From assembly GCA_017311185.1 (NCBI GenBank), contig JAESUZ010002609.1, positions 62,001 to 126,000 on the forward strand: 64,000 nucleotides of DNA, in the 5' to 3' direction. Each line of letters starts with the position of its first letter. Position 1 is the stretch's first letter. Under the pieces are notes generated by a model that saw nothing but the letters and a program-made list of their open reading frames with translations, ran no database searches and was not told the origin of the DNA. The position numbers and the translations under genes are program-made. Positions 46,040 through 57,002 of the stretch are shown here, piece after piece. Origin of the DNA: Proteles cristata cristata (lineage: Eukaryota > Chordata > Mammalia > Carnivora > Hyaenidae).

Positions 46040-47200
46040 TTGGTAACTTGATCAAGAAAAAGATTAACATAAATAAGTAGGGATTTTAGAAAGAAATACC
46101 TCTAACGTTTAAGAAAAATACATAAATATTGACGTTTAACACTAAAAAATAGTAAATGGTAGAGCAGACACAGTTGAAGGGAAAATTCATGAACAGGAAG
46201 GTAGATTTGAGGAAATTCTACAGACTTCAATTTAGAGAGTTGAAGAAACCTCATTTACAAAAGACAGTTTAAGACTCAAGGAGACCAGAATAAGTTCATA
46301 GATCTTTCTCATTGTATTTCTAGAGACAATATAGAGAATGAGCCAGTCAACATTCAGTATGATTAATAGCTGTCTTTTCAGAATAGACAGAAGACATGAA
46401 TATTCACAGCAAATTCCAAGTAGGATAAATAAAAAGAAAGTCATTGCTATACTTGTAGTAAAAATGCAGGATCCAAAGACATACAAAAAGGAATAATTTA
46501 AAAGAAGTAAGAATGAAACAAAAGATGTCTACCCAGTAATAACTGGATGGGGAACTTATCAATAAATGAGCAAGAAAATAATGAAAAATTTCTTTTAAAA
46601 TATTGAGAGAAATAGAGGGGTTAATGTAATATTGTGTATCTATAAATGATTATTCAAGAAAAAAACAAGACTAAGCCAATTTTAGAAAAATAAAAAGAAT
46701 ATACTAACAATAAGATCTGCAGAATATACTTCAGAAAAAGAAAAATCCCAGAAAGATGTGGCATACAAGAAGGAATATAAAAATTTAATGATGCGGAATG
46801 AAATTACTGTTCAACAGCAGTGAAATTACTGTTAACAATAAAATTTGTATTATTAAAAATATGAAAATATAAACAAACATTGCTTGTTTTTAATAACAAT
46901 AGAAAGCCATTATATCCGAATAGATTTTAGAGGAAATAGACTTTAAGACAAATAAAGAAAAATCATTATTAGTTATAAAGAAGATGCTACAGAATGATAA
47001 ATGGTAAATTCAGTAAAATATAACAATGAATATATAATGTCAAAAAAGGGATAGGATTATGAGGTAAATATGGACAAATCTGTCACTGTATGTGAACCTA
47101 TATCTCAGGAACTGATAGAACAGGAAAATATTAGCAAGGATGTAGTAAACTTAAATAACACAGGAATAGGATATATCTAATAAATAATTATAGAACTTTA
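46040..47200 (+). mobile_element. Old L1 ORF1 to endonuclease fragment
   Basis: GAAAATTCATGAACAGGAAG near 46182, then TAGATTTTAGAGGAAATAGA and GACTTTAAGACAAATAAAGA near 46940, and GGAACTGATAGAACAGGAAA near 47109 follow L1M ORF1-to-ORF2 order on the plus strand. It is heavily decayed. A 22-bp tandem duplication around TGAAATTACTGTT lies at 46799-46833. Confidence 0.6.
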
Positions 47201-47205
47201 TTTTT

Positions 47206-47290
47206 GGGGTGCCTGAGAGGGACGTTCTCTCCTTCTGCCCCTCTCCCCCACTCATGCTCTATCTCTCAAATTAAAAAACAAAAATGAAAA
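47206..47290 (+). mobile_element. Internally deleted carnivoran SINE
   Basis: GGGGTGCCTGAGAG is a SINE head but the next bases jump to the CT-rich tail (CCCCTCTCCCCCACTCATGC) and an A-rich end. About 130 bp of the tRNA head and body, including the B box, are missing. Confidence 0.75.
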
Positions 47291-47357
47291 CAGAAACAAA
47301 ATCCTTTATTTTCTACATTGACTGAGGACCAGTCCATAAAAGTCTAAGTAAATTTTA

Positions 47358-47701
47358 CTTTTTTTCCTCCTGAAGATCTATCTTTATTTCTTTCTTCTTC
47401 TCTCTCTCTCTTTTCTTCTCTTTCTTTCCTCTCTCTCTTTTCTATTTTCCTTTCCTTTCATTTCCTTTCCTTTTTCTTTCTCTTTTTTAAAATTTTGATT
47501 CCAGCATACTTAACATACAGTGTTATATTTCAGGTGTACAATACAGTGATTCAACAATGCTGCACAGTAGTGCTCATGACAATGGATGTATTCTTAATCC
47601 TCTTCTGTTATTTCATCCAACTCTACACCTACCTTCCCTCTGGTAACCATAAGTTTGTACTCTAAGAGTCTTTGTGTGTGTGTGTGTTTTCCTTTGTTCC
47701 A
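47358..47701 (-). mobile_element. L1 3' UTR with a degenerated tail
   Basis: AGCATACTTAACATACAGTG, TTTCAGGTGTACAATACAGT and CCCTCTGGTAACCATAAGTT are reversed L1 3' UTR landmarks. The former poly-A is now a 100-bp TTTC/CTTT tract (47384-47490). The duplication AAGTAAATTTTA lies at 47346-47357 and 47702-47713. Confidence 0.88.
47384..47490. repeat. Polypyrimidine microsatellite from an L1 tail
   Basis: Runs of TTTC, TCTC and CCTTT without coding content, at the 3' end of a minus-strand L1. Confidence 0.9.
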
Positions 47702-47826
47702 AAGTAAATTTTAGAGAATAACATTTTAGACTACATTCACGCACTTCAAGGCAGTTGTGTTAAGGATCCACTTAATTGGGTAGCCTTGATAACAAAACAG
47801 GGAATAGTTGTCCAACAACAGTTTAT

Positions 47827-48000
47827 TTAAGTTTTTAAATGTTTGCTTATTTTTGAAAGACAGTGCAAGCAGGAGAGGGACAGAGAGAGAGGGGGGGAGA
47901 TACAGAATCCAAAGCAGGCTCCAGGCTGATGCCAGGTTTGAACTCATGGACTGTGAGATCATGATCTGAGACTTAACTGACTGAGCCACCTAGGTGCCTC
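47827..48000 (-). mobile_element. Carnivoran tRNA-Lys SINE, shortened
   Basis: AAATGTTTGCTTATTTTTGA at the tail side and GAGCCACCTAGGTGCCTC at the head side. Part of the body between AGGCTCCAGGCTGATG and the B box is deleted. No clear duplication. Confidence 0.9.
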
Positions 48001-48004
48001 TCCC

Positions 48005-48500
48005 ATAACCATTTATATATTCAATACATTGACAATAAAATTTCTGCTAGTGATTTTCTTGAAATATATAAAGTCTGTACATAAAATGTATATGGAAAAA
48101 TATAACTAACAATGAAAGTTCTGAGAAAAAAAGAAACAAAACAACTCAGAATTGTACCAGAAATTAAGATGTAGTAATCTGTGGTAATCAAGACAAATGA
48201 CCAAGTAGAACAGAGCAAAGGAGGACCCAGAAATAAACCTATATGTACATGGAAATTTAATATATGATGTGGTATCATTGCATATTATTGGGGAGAAATG
48301 TGCTGCTCAAGAAATGCTGCTGTGAGAAAAGTAGTTCAATACATGAAAGAAGAGCATTGTGTTCCCACCTCACAATACATATGTGCATATACAAACATAC
48401 ACACATAATTCTAAATGGATAAATCATCTAAATGTGAAGGTTATGTCTTGAGATGTTTTGGAAAAAACATATAGAAAAAGAATATTATTTTCTTAAGTCA
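48005..48500 (+). mobile_element. Old L1 ORF2 fragment
   Basis: GGACCCAGAAATAAACCTAT followed by TTCTAAATGGATAAATCATC and ATGTGAAGGTTATGTC is decayed ORF2 text between the reverse transcriptase and the C-terminus. Frames are broken. Confidence 0.6.
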
Positions 48501-49262
48501 TAGAAGTATTTTTTGAACTTCTGTTTCTGTCCTCTGAACACTCAATGGATCTTTTCATATTTACTCAAACTAAGCAAATAGAGTTGCTTTACTACTATAT
48601 GTGGTAACTGCCTGAGGCAGTAACCTAGGATTATGCTTATATGAATGCTTCACATTCACATATAAACAACTGGCTACTCCATGCTATGACCTACAACCCA
48701 TTGAAAAAAAAACAGACTTTTAATTTTTTCAGACTTTTTAATTTTTATAAGGAAATGTAAGATTACACTGTGACAAATCCTGAGTGATAGCAATGGCACT
48801 TGAAAATTAGACTCTAACTCTTGGTCTGGATATAATGAATGAGTTTGAATAATTCAGAATTGTGATTATTAAAAATATTCACCCTCAAATTATTTTACAT
48901 TGGCAATGATATGGATCTTTGTGGGTGACAGCATAACTCTTGGGTAGTGTAAGTAAATTGGGGATTAGAGTCTAGGTGCATAAGTTTTTACATTTGCTCA
49001 TTTTCCATGAATATAAAACATAAGTTCTAGGTAGAAAGAACTATCTACTGAAACTTTAGTTGTTGTTTCACATTTTGTTGAACTTTTTGACATTCAAACA
49101 AAAAGGAAGAAACAGTGAAAATGGTGGAGCAACTTTTATTTGTAGAGAGATAAAAGGCTTTCACATATTTCACAGAAGTTACACTTAGTTTTAATCTTAA
49201 TATAAGCTAAGCAGTAGAATTAGATGTTGAATTAGACTTTTTCTGGACACCAGTGTCCAAAT
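48501..49262. other. Unassigned sequence, no gene seen
   Basis: No repeat family or gene recognised. Confidence 0.5.
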
Positions 49263-49275
49263 ATGAAATCCTACA

Positions 49276-49501
49276 GGGGCGCCTGGGTGGCTCAGTCGGT
49301 TAGGCATCCGGCTTTGGCTCAGGTCATGATCTCGCAGTTCGTGGGTTCGAGCCCGGTGTCGGGCTCTGTGCTGACAGCCAGCTCAGAGCCGGGAGCCTGT
49401 TTCAGTTTCTGTATCTCCCTCTCTCTCTCACCCTCCCCTGCTCATGCTGTCTCTCTTTCTCTCTCTCAGAAATAAATCAAAAAACCAAAAACAAAACAAA
49501 A
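49276..49501 (+). mobile_element. Young carnivoran tRNA-Lys SINE
   Basis: GGGGCGCCTGGGTGGCTCAG head and GGTTCGAGCCC B box, CT-rich body, CAGAAATAAATCAAAAAACC tail. A perfect 13-bp duplication ATGAAATCCTACA lies at 49263-49275 and 49502-49514. Its 70-codon open frame is read-through of the SINE. Confidence 0.97.
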
Positions 49502-49514
49502 ATGAAATCCTACA

Positions 49515-50290
49515 CAATTGAGTGTATATTTCTCTTTAAAGCTTGTAATGAACCCAAATCCCTTTAGTAGCCTCAAATATCACTCCTACCCCTAACTTCT
49601 ATAAATAGAAAAGAGTTAGGAGGTATCAATCAGTAGTGTGAAAAATGGTTAACCTAGGAGGCTTTTCCTTTCTCTTTCCATAACTGTGACTCATTCAGTA
49701 ACTCCTTCCTATTAAACTGAGTGATGGAGGCTCTGAGTTTAGAAGTGCCCATGAGAAAAGGAGACTGGCATCTCATTTCTTGGTTAGATATCTTCATATA
49801 TAGCAAGTTTTATTTTCCTATGGAAGTGGGGAATGGGATTGGGAAAGAAAATTGGAAAGAGACAGCAGGTCTAGACTGGGGCCCACGTCAGAGGATGTTG
49901 TTTTCATACTCCTTGATGTTGGTAGGAGTTAGAAATTCTCCATGAGTCAAGTACACACTGCAGAATGAAGCTCAGTTTGATTCATCTTGGAGGCATGTCA
50001 CTTACGAGAGCTGACTGCTGAGCTGGATGACGATATCCTCTGAGAAGATGTGGTGAGGTATACCACCAGCTGCAAGAGAAGTGGTCAAACTGGAGCAAAT
50101 CTCTCCCTTCATGGAAAAGAGCAATGGAAAGGACCTCCCCCACAAGATCACATGTGAGATTTTCCTCAGTGTCTGAAAGCCAATTTCTAGTGAGTGTCCT
50201 TCCTTTCATCTTTCCTGTCCCTTCATTCCTGTTCCAATCCATTGAGTAGGGGACAGATACAAAGATATGGTGAGGATATGTTTCATAGGC
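49515..50290. other. Unassigned sequence, no gene seen
   Basis: Less AT-rich than its neighbours, with open frames of 74 (plus, 49721-49945) and 106 codons (minus, 49982-50302). Neither resembles a family, and no exon or promoter context is visible, so I do not call a gene. Confidence 0.45.
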
Positions 50291-52426
50291 AACTATTTCC
50301 AAGAAAATTTTAAATTTTAAAAATTTAATAAAGAATTTAAATTTAAGAATTAAAAAAAAATTTTAAACAAGGAAGTCATGTCCATGAAACCAATACCATA
50401 TTCAAAAAGAAGGAAAAGATGGAGGTAAGGCAAGAACTATTAATTAAAGAGGACTCTTATCTGCTAAAAAATACTCCATTTATAAATTTTACTTGTTGGT
50501 AAATTATTAAAGAATTTACCAGACATAAAAATTTCAGAATTTGAAGAATAAAAGGAAAATAGCCCCCAGATATAAATGTCAAATTACTTAAAAAGAGAAT
50601 CATACTAGAATCAAATTTCTTGTTTATTAGAATTTAGACTATGGAATAGCAACTACTAGATTCTTAAATGAGAAGATCTGAAACATGAGAATCAATTATT
50701 GTAGTTAAGTTAGCATTTATCTGTTAAGAAAAATGATAGTTATTAAACAGTAGTCAAAAATTATTTCAACTACACAATTCTATATGAAGAAAATACTTGG
50801 GAAGAGATTCTAACCAAGTGACAAGCCCCAAAAAAGACATCAAGAGAAGAGATAATAAAAAGAAGAAACAGTAATGAGCAATGAAACCATCTCTCCAATT
50901 ATAAACAAATGGATAGTACTAAATAATAATAAAATGAAAAATTGATGATATAAATCCTTTAGTAAGTGTAATTTTATAGTGGAAAAAATAAAAATGTTTT
51001 TCATGTTTGATCTTTGGGTCATGAGAGAGGGCGCATTGTTGCAGGAGAAATGGTGAGTGCCTTATCTTCACATGATAGTTGAGAATAAGTTCTCAGTTAC
51101 CCATTTCATTAGAATCTTATTTATGGAAGAGAAAATGAAAGAATTATAAAATTAAAACAAAGGTAATAAATGGAATGAATAGCAACTTGATCATATTAGC
51201 AAAAATATAGATTGTTAAATAGGAAACTTTGAAAGATGACAGCATAAAATGGAAGAATTACAAGCAAATATCAGATGTTATACTAAATGTGAATGCCTTT
51301 AAATCCCCTTAGTTCAGAGATTTAGCTTGGACTAGAACACAAAACTCAGAAATAGACACTTCACAAGAAATGAGCTTAAAAATAAAACTGGTAAAGGCTG
51401 GTGAAAATGGACAAAGAGATACCAAGAAGCTTCAAATAAAAAGTAAATGGTTATAACAATATTATTAGGCAGTGTGGGATTTAAATTAAGAATGCTCGAC
51501 AATATAAAGAGAAGAGTTGGTAGCAACAAAAATAGTGATTCATGAAGAGGGTATGACAAACTTCCTGTGTTTCTAAACAATGCAGCTGACAGAGAGAGTA
51601 AAACTCACTTTTATTACTGTCTTGCTAAGTAAAATTGATAGATTTTAACATACTCCTTTATAGTTCAAAATATTTAACATACAAAAATTAGACATCGATA
51701 AAGACATTGAATGACTGAATGAAAAATACATACACATATAACATCATTAATATGCAAAGTTTATATATATACAAATATATATAGTTTATATATGCATACA
51801 AATACATACCAAGTTTATATATACATATAAATATGTACAATATAAATGATAAAATACATTTGTATATATACAGAAACAATTACAAAATGAGTTCTGTAGT
51901 TAGAAAAATAAAAATTATGCTATAATTTCTTTTACAAAACTAATAAAATTTTAAATAAGGAAATTAACTGATTATAAAAATGTTAATATCTTAGAAATTA
52001 AACATATTTCCAGATAACCTTTGGATCAGAAAATTAAAAAATGAAATTACAAGCACAAAAGCAATAAAAAGAGCATTTTCTCACAAGTTATAGGACACAA
52101 AAAAATCCTTTAATCAAAGGAATATTAAATTTACATGCCATCATTAGATTAAAAATAAATAATGTTACTATTAATCTCAAGCAGTTAGAAATTAAATAAC
52201 AAAATAAACAAATAGGTTAAGGGAATTATTGAATACAACAGCTGAAATTAATGAAATACAAACAAACAAAAATAATATATAATAACTAAATCCCAAATTG
52301 GGTCTTTGGTAGGAAAAATCAAAGTATCAAATGCCATATTAGGCTGATTAAGGAAGATTAAAAAATAGAGTTTGATAGATGAGAAATCTCACAAAACTGA
52401 ATATTAGTAGATTATAAGAAACTATG

Positions 52427-52651
52427 GGGGCGCCTGGGTGGCTTAGTCGCTTAAGCGTCCGACTTTTGCTTAGGTCATGATCTTGCGGTTCGCGGGTTCG
52501 AGCCCATGTCGGGCTCTGTGCTGACTGCCAGCTCAGAGCCTGGAGCCTATTTCAGAGTCTGTGTCTCCCTCTCTCTCTGACCCTACCCTGTTCACACTCT
52601 CTCTCTCTCTCTCCTAGAAATAAATAAAAAATATTAAAAAAAAAAAAAAGA
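52427..52651 (+). mobile_element. Young carnivoran SINE, CTAGAAATAAATAAA subtype
   Basis: Full-length copy with GGGGCGCCTGGGTGGCTTAG, GGTTCGAGCCC and CTCCTAGAAATAAATAAAAA. Duplication AAGAAACTATG at 52416-52426 and 52652-52662. Confidence 0.96.
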
Positions 52652-52921
52652 AAGAAACTATGTAATGTTATGGCAAATTTTTTTAAAAACTAAAAGAAAT
52701 TATCAAATATCACTCCCTAAAGAAAGAAAAAGTTGACTGAATGAACATAAAAAAGATCATAAAGATGATTATAAAGATTAGCACTAAAAATGAAGCAGTA
52801 AAGCAGATTTGCACTTAATCTGTATCTAAATTTTAAAGATAAATTCCATGTTACTTAAACTATGTTGTACTACTGAAAATGATAAATAGTTGACAATTGC
52901 TTTTGAAGGCTACATGACTTT

Positions 52922-53150
52922 TTTTCTTTTTTTCTTTTTAAATTTTTTTTAAAATTTATTTCTAGAGAGAGAGAGAGACAGCGTGAGCAGGGGAGGGTCA
53001 GAGAGAGAGGGAGTCACAGACTGAAACAGGCTCCAGGCTCTGAGCTGGCAGTCAGCACAGAGCCCGACGCGGGGCTCGAACCCACTAACTGCGAGATCAT
53101 GACCCAAGCGAAAGTCGGACGCTCAACCGACTAAGCCACCCAGGCGCCCC
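52922..53150 (-). mobile_element. Young carnivoran SINE, CTAGAAATAAATAAA subtype
   Basis: Minus-strand copy from a T-rich tail and ATTTATTTCTAGAGAGAGAG to GCCACCCAGGCGCCCC. A perfect 18-bp duplication TGAAGGCTACATGACTTT lies at 52904-52921 and 53151-53168. Confidence 0.97.
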
Positions 53151-53416
53151 TGAAGGCTACATGACTTTAATGTAAAGGAAGAACATACATAATACCCCAG
53201 AGATAATATACATAAAACTTTTTGATAAATATAGTTGCAAAAAAAATGTTATTAAAGAAACCTAGTAACGCATGAGTGCTTCTGCAACAGGAAATCCGTC
53301 AACTAACTCAAAATATCAGTCGTGTTGTTGAAGAAAAATAATGTGATGATACCAATAGTTTCTGAAAAATCCTTTGATACAAGTCAGCAGTGACGCCTAA
53401 TAAGAATTCCAATTAA

Positions 53417-53633
53417 TTGGGGCGCCTCGGTGGCGTAGTTGGTTAAGCGTCCGACCTTCGCTTAGGTCATGATCTCGTGGTTCGTGGGTTCGAGCCCCGC
53501 GTCGGGCTCTGTGCTGACTGCCAGCTCAAAGCCTGGAGCCTATTTCAGAGTCTGTGTCTCCCTCTCTCTCTGACCCTCCCCTGCTCACGCTGTCTCTCTC
53601 TCTCCTAGAAATAAATAAAAATATTAAAAAAAA
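53417..53633 (+). mobile_element. Young carnivoran SINE, CTAGAAATAAATAAA subtype
   Basis: GGGGCGCCTCGGTGGCGTAG head, B box, GCTCTGTGCTGACTGCCAGC body and CTCCTAGAAATAAATAAAAA end. A perfect 12-bp duplication AATTCCAATTAA lies at 53405-53416 and 53634-53645. Confidence 0.97.
53431..53497 (+). promoter_or_regulatory. SINE internal RNA polymerase III promoter
   Basis: TGGCGTAGTTGG at 53431-53442 fits an A box and GGTTCGAGCCC at 53487-53497 fits a B box with the usual spacing. This copy has one of the best preserved heads in the window. Confidence 0.65.
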
Positions 53634-53948
53634 AATTCCAATTAAGATAAAAATAGAATTGAGCTTTTTAAATATAATTTAAAAAATCAACCAAAACTTA
53701 CACTGTATCAAGAAAATGTAATTCTTATCTGAATATGTAAGTTTAATAGTATTACATGTAGAATTTCATTTTTTAATGACTGGATTTAGATTTTAAAATT
53801 TATATACTTACAAATATTTAAATAAATTCTAATTCTTGAGGATAACTAAAATTTATGAATACTAATGTGGGCCTAATCTGTCCAAAAAGCAGATCTATCA
53901 ACATGATGTTGGGACAAGAGTAGGTAAATTAAAAAGTGCAGCAGCATA

Positions 53949-54096
53949 GGGGTGCCTGGGTGGCTCAGTCAGTAGTTGATTTAGTCTCAGGTTATGATCT
54001 AATGGTCATCAGATACAGCTAGGAGTGGTGTATGCTTAAAATTTTCTCCCTCTGCTCCTCCCCCCATGCATGCACTCTCTCTCTCCACATCCCCCA
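53949..54096 (+). mobile_element. Decayed carnivoran SINE
   Basis: GGGGTGCCTGGGTGGCTCAG is clear, but the B box and body are deleted or diverged (TAATGGTCATCAGATACAGC), before CTCCCTCTGCTCCTCCCCCC. There is no A tail or duplication. Confidence 0.8.
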
Positions 54097-54473
54097 AAGA
54101 GGTACGACACCATAATATCTAGAAACAGTTCACAGTACACATATATATTTTTTAATCATTGTAAAAGTGCTGTTTAAATTCCATGTAGGGGGAAAATGGT
54201 ATATTTAGTAAATGGTGTTGGCACAGATGGACATACATTTTGAAGAAAATTGAACTATCTCGTTTTTATTAAAAATTTCTAGAAGAAAATAATCATTTTA
54301 AATCAAGAAAATGATTTTAATGTATATGAAAAGAAACAAAGTAAATTATGAAAAACCGTAAAATTAAAAATGAATTTGAAATGTCAATATGGGCTTGTGA
54401 TTTTCTTTTTCATTTTTTCAAAAAGTGTATTTTAATTTTAACTACCCAGGACTCACCACTGCAAGTATACTCC

Positions 54474-55170
54474 TTAATCCCAATCACTTATTTTGTCTAT
54501 CCCCCCAGCTACCTCCTCTCTGGTAACTATTAGCTTGTTCTCTATTATTAAGAGTCTGTTATTTACTTTGTCTTTCTTTTTTTTCCCCCTTTGCTCATTT
54601 GTATAAGTTCCACAAATGAGTGAAATCATATGGTATTTGTCTTTCTCTGACTGACTGCTTTCACTTAGCATTATACTCTCTAGATCAGTACATGGTGTTG
54701 TCAATGGCAAGATTTTATTCTTTTTTATTGCTGAATGATATTCCATGTGTGTGTGTGTGTGCGTGTGAGTGTGTGTGTGTTTAGACTACTTTCTTTATGT
54801 ATGAATTGTTGGACACCTGGGCTGTTTCCATACCCTGACTATCGTAAATAACATTACTATAAACATAGGGGTACATGTATCTCTTTGAATTAGTGCGTTC
54901 ATATTCTTTGGTAAATACCCAGTAGTGCAATTGCTTACTTTTAGGGTAGTTCTATTTTTGAATTTTTGAGGAACTTCCATATAGTTTTCCAGAGTGACTG
55001 TACAAGTTTGTATTCCCACCATGAGAACAAGAGGGTTGTTTTTTCTCCACATCCTTGATAAAACTGGTTGTTTCTTGTGTTGCTGATTTTAGACATTCTG
55101 ACATTTTAGTTTTTATTTGTATTTCTCTGATGATAAGTGATGATGAGTGTCTTCTGTGTGTATTGTCCAT
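54474..55170 (-). pseudogene. ORF2 C-terminal remnants of L1-G
   Basis: Read in minus orientation, MEYHSAIKKNKILPLTTPC and LSESSQSEKDKYHMISLI (54474-54746), NMNALIQRDTCTPMFIVMLF (54795-55052) and [19 protein letters not shown] (54952-55170) match the ORF2 C-terminus but fall in different frames. A (TG)n expansion at 54745-54781 separates them. Confidence 0.88.
54745..54781. repeat. (TG)n microsatellite in L1-G
   Basis: GTGTGTGTGTGTGTGCGTGT and further TG units follow ATTCCAT, the place where L1 ORF2 of this lineage often carries short TG or TA expansions. Confidence 0.9.
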
Positions 55171-56842
55171 CTGTCCGTCTTCTTTGGAGTAATGTATGTC
55201 ATGTCTTCTGCCTATTTTTAAATTGGATTATTTGTTGTTTGGGTGTTGAGTTTTATAAGTTCTTTATATATTTGGCATACTAACCCTTTATCAGATATGT
55301 GATTTGAAAATATCCCATTCTGTAGATTGCCTTTTAGTTTTTTTTGCCTTTAGTTTTGTTGACTGTTCCTTTCACTGTGCAGAAGCTCTTTACTTTGATG
55401 TAGTCCCAATAGTTTATTTTTGTTTCTGTTTCCCTCACTTCATGGACCTATCTAGGAAAAAGTTGATACGTGTAATGTCAAAGAAATGACTGCCTGTCCT
55501 CTTTTCTACAATTTTTATGGTTTCAGATCTCACATTTAGGTCTTTAATCCATTTTGAATTTATTTCTGTGTATTATGTAAGAAGACAGTGCAGTTTCATT
55601 TTTTTCCATGTTGCTTTCCAGTTTTCCCAGCACCATTTGTTGAAGAGATTTTTTTCAATGGGGTATTGTTACTGCTTTCTTGAAGATTAATTGACCATGT
55701 AATTGTGAGTTTATTTCTGGATTTTCTATTCTGTTCCATTGATCTATGTGTCTACTTTTGTGCCAGCATCATACTGTCTTAATAACTACAGCTTTGTAAT
55801 AAAGCTTGAAGTCCAGAATTGTGATGCCTCCAGCCTTCCTTTTTCAAGATTGCTTTGGCTATTCACAGTCTTTTGGGGTTCCATACAAATTTTAGGAGTG
55901 CTTTAGCTCTGTCAAAATGCTGGTGGCATTTTGATAGGGGTTGAATTAAATGTGTATATTGCTTTGGGGAATATAGACATTTTAACAGTATTTGTTCTTC
56001 CAACCCATGAACATGGAATGTCTTTCATTCCTTTGTGTTATCTTCAATTTTTCTCGTCAGTATTTTATAGTTTTCAGAGTACAGGTCTCTCACCTCTTTG
56101 GTTGATTTATTCCTATGTATCTTACTGGTTTTGGTACAATTGTGAAGGGTATGGATTCCTTATGTCTCTTCCTACCTCTTCATTATTAGTATATAGAAGT
56201 ATTACAGCTTTCTGTAGATTGATTTTGTGTCCTGTGACTTTACTAAATTTGTTTACCAGGACTAGCAGTTTTTTGGTGGGGTCTTTTGGGTTTTCTCATT
56301 AGTATCTTTTTGTGTGCAAACAGTGAAAGTTTGACTTCTTCCTTGCCATTTAAATGCTTTTATTTCTTTTTGTTGTCTGATTGTTGGGCCTAAGACTTCC
56401 AGTACTATCTTGAAAAAAGTGGTGAGAGTGGACATACTTGTCTTATTCCTGACCTAAGGAGAAAGGCTCTTAGTTGTTTCCCTTTTAGGATGGTGTTACC
56501 TATGTGTTTTCAAAGATGGGCTTTATTATGTTGAGGTATATTCCTTCTAAACCTACTTTGTTGAGAGTTTTTACCATGAATGGATGCTGTGCTTTGTCAA
56601 ATGCTTTTACTGCATCTATTGAAATAATCATATGGTTCTTACCCTTTCTCTAATTGATGTGATGTATCTGATATGTGAATATGGAACCATCTTTGCCTCT
56701 CAGGAATAAATCTCACTTAATTGTGGTAAATTATTTTTTAAAATGTATTGTTGGATTTAGTTTGCTAGCATTTTGTTGAGAAATTTTACATTTATTTTTT
56801 AGCAGAAACATTGGCCTGTTGCTCTCTTTTTCTGTGGTGTCT

Positions 56843-57002
56843 TTTTTTAAAATGTGATATATTTATTGTGTTTATTTTTACCTGTATCATTTATTTCTTT
56901 TCTTTTCTTTTCTTTATTTATTTATACTTTACAAATAGTTTATTGTCAAGTTGGTTTACATATAAAGCCCAGTGCTCATCCCCACAAGTGCCCTCCTCCA
57001 CG
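56843..57002 (-). mobile_element. Tiny L1 3' end with a long composite tail, inside L1-G
   Basis: 56930-57002 is a reversed L1 3' terminus (ACAAATAGTTTATTGTCAAG to AAGTGCCCTCCTCCAC). Beyond its A-rich tail lies non-L1 sequence (about 56850-56905) and another T run at 56842-56848. TGTGGTGTCT lies at 56833-56842 and 57003-57012, framing the whole block as one insertion. Confidence 0.8.

Larger units (their letters stand above)
50291..54420 (+). mobile_element. Very old L1 ORF2 relic, AT-rich, split by SINEs
   Basis: Best anchors are AATCTCAAGCAGTTAGAAAT near 52177, AATTGGGTCTTTGGTAGGAA near 52298, CCTTTGATACAAGTCAGCAG near 53371 and TTTAGTAAATGGTGTTGGCA near 54204, which are plus-strand ORF2 landmarks in order. 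The part before about 51600 is less certain. A TATATA/CATA simple repeat lies at about 51760-51860. No useful frame remains. Confidence 0.5.

Noticed and set aside
46799..46833. 22-bp tandem duplication around TGAAATTACTGTT
   Set aside because: Real but small, within a decayed L1; no sign of function.
49982..50302. 106-codon minus-strand frame in unassigned sequence
   Set aside because: No recognised domain, no codon or splice evidence, and length within chance for this composition; kept only as a note.
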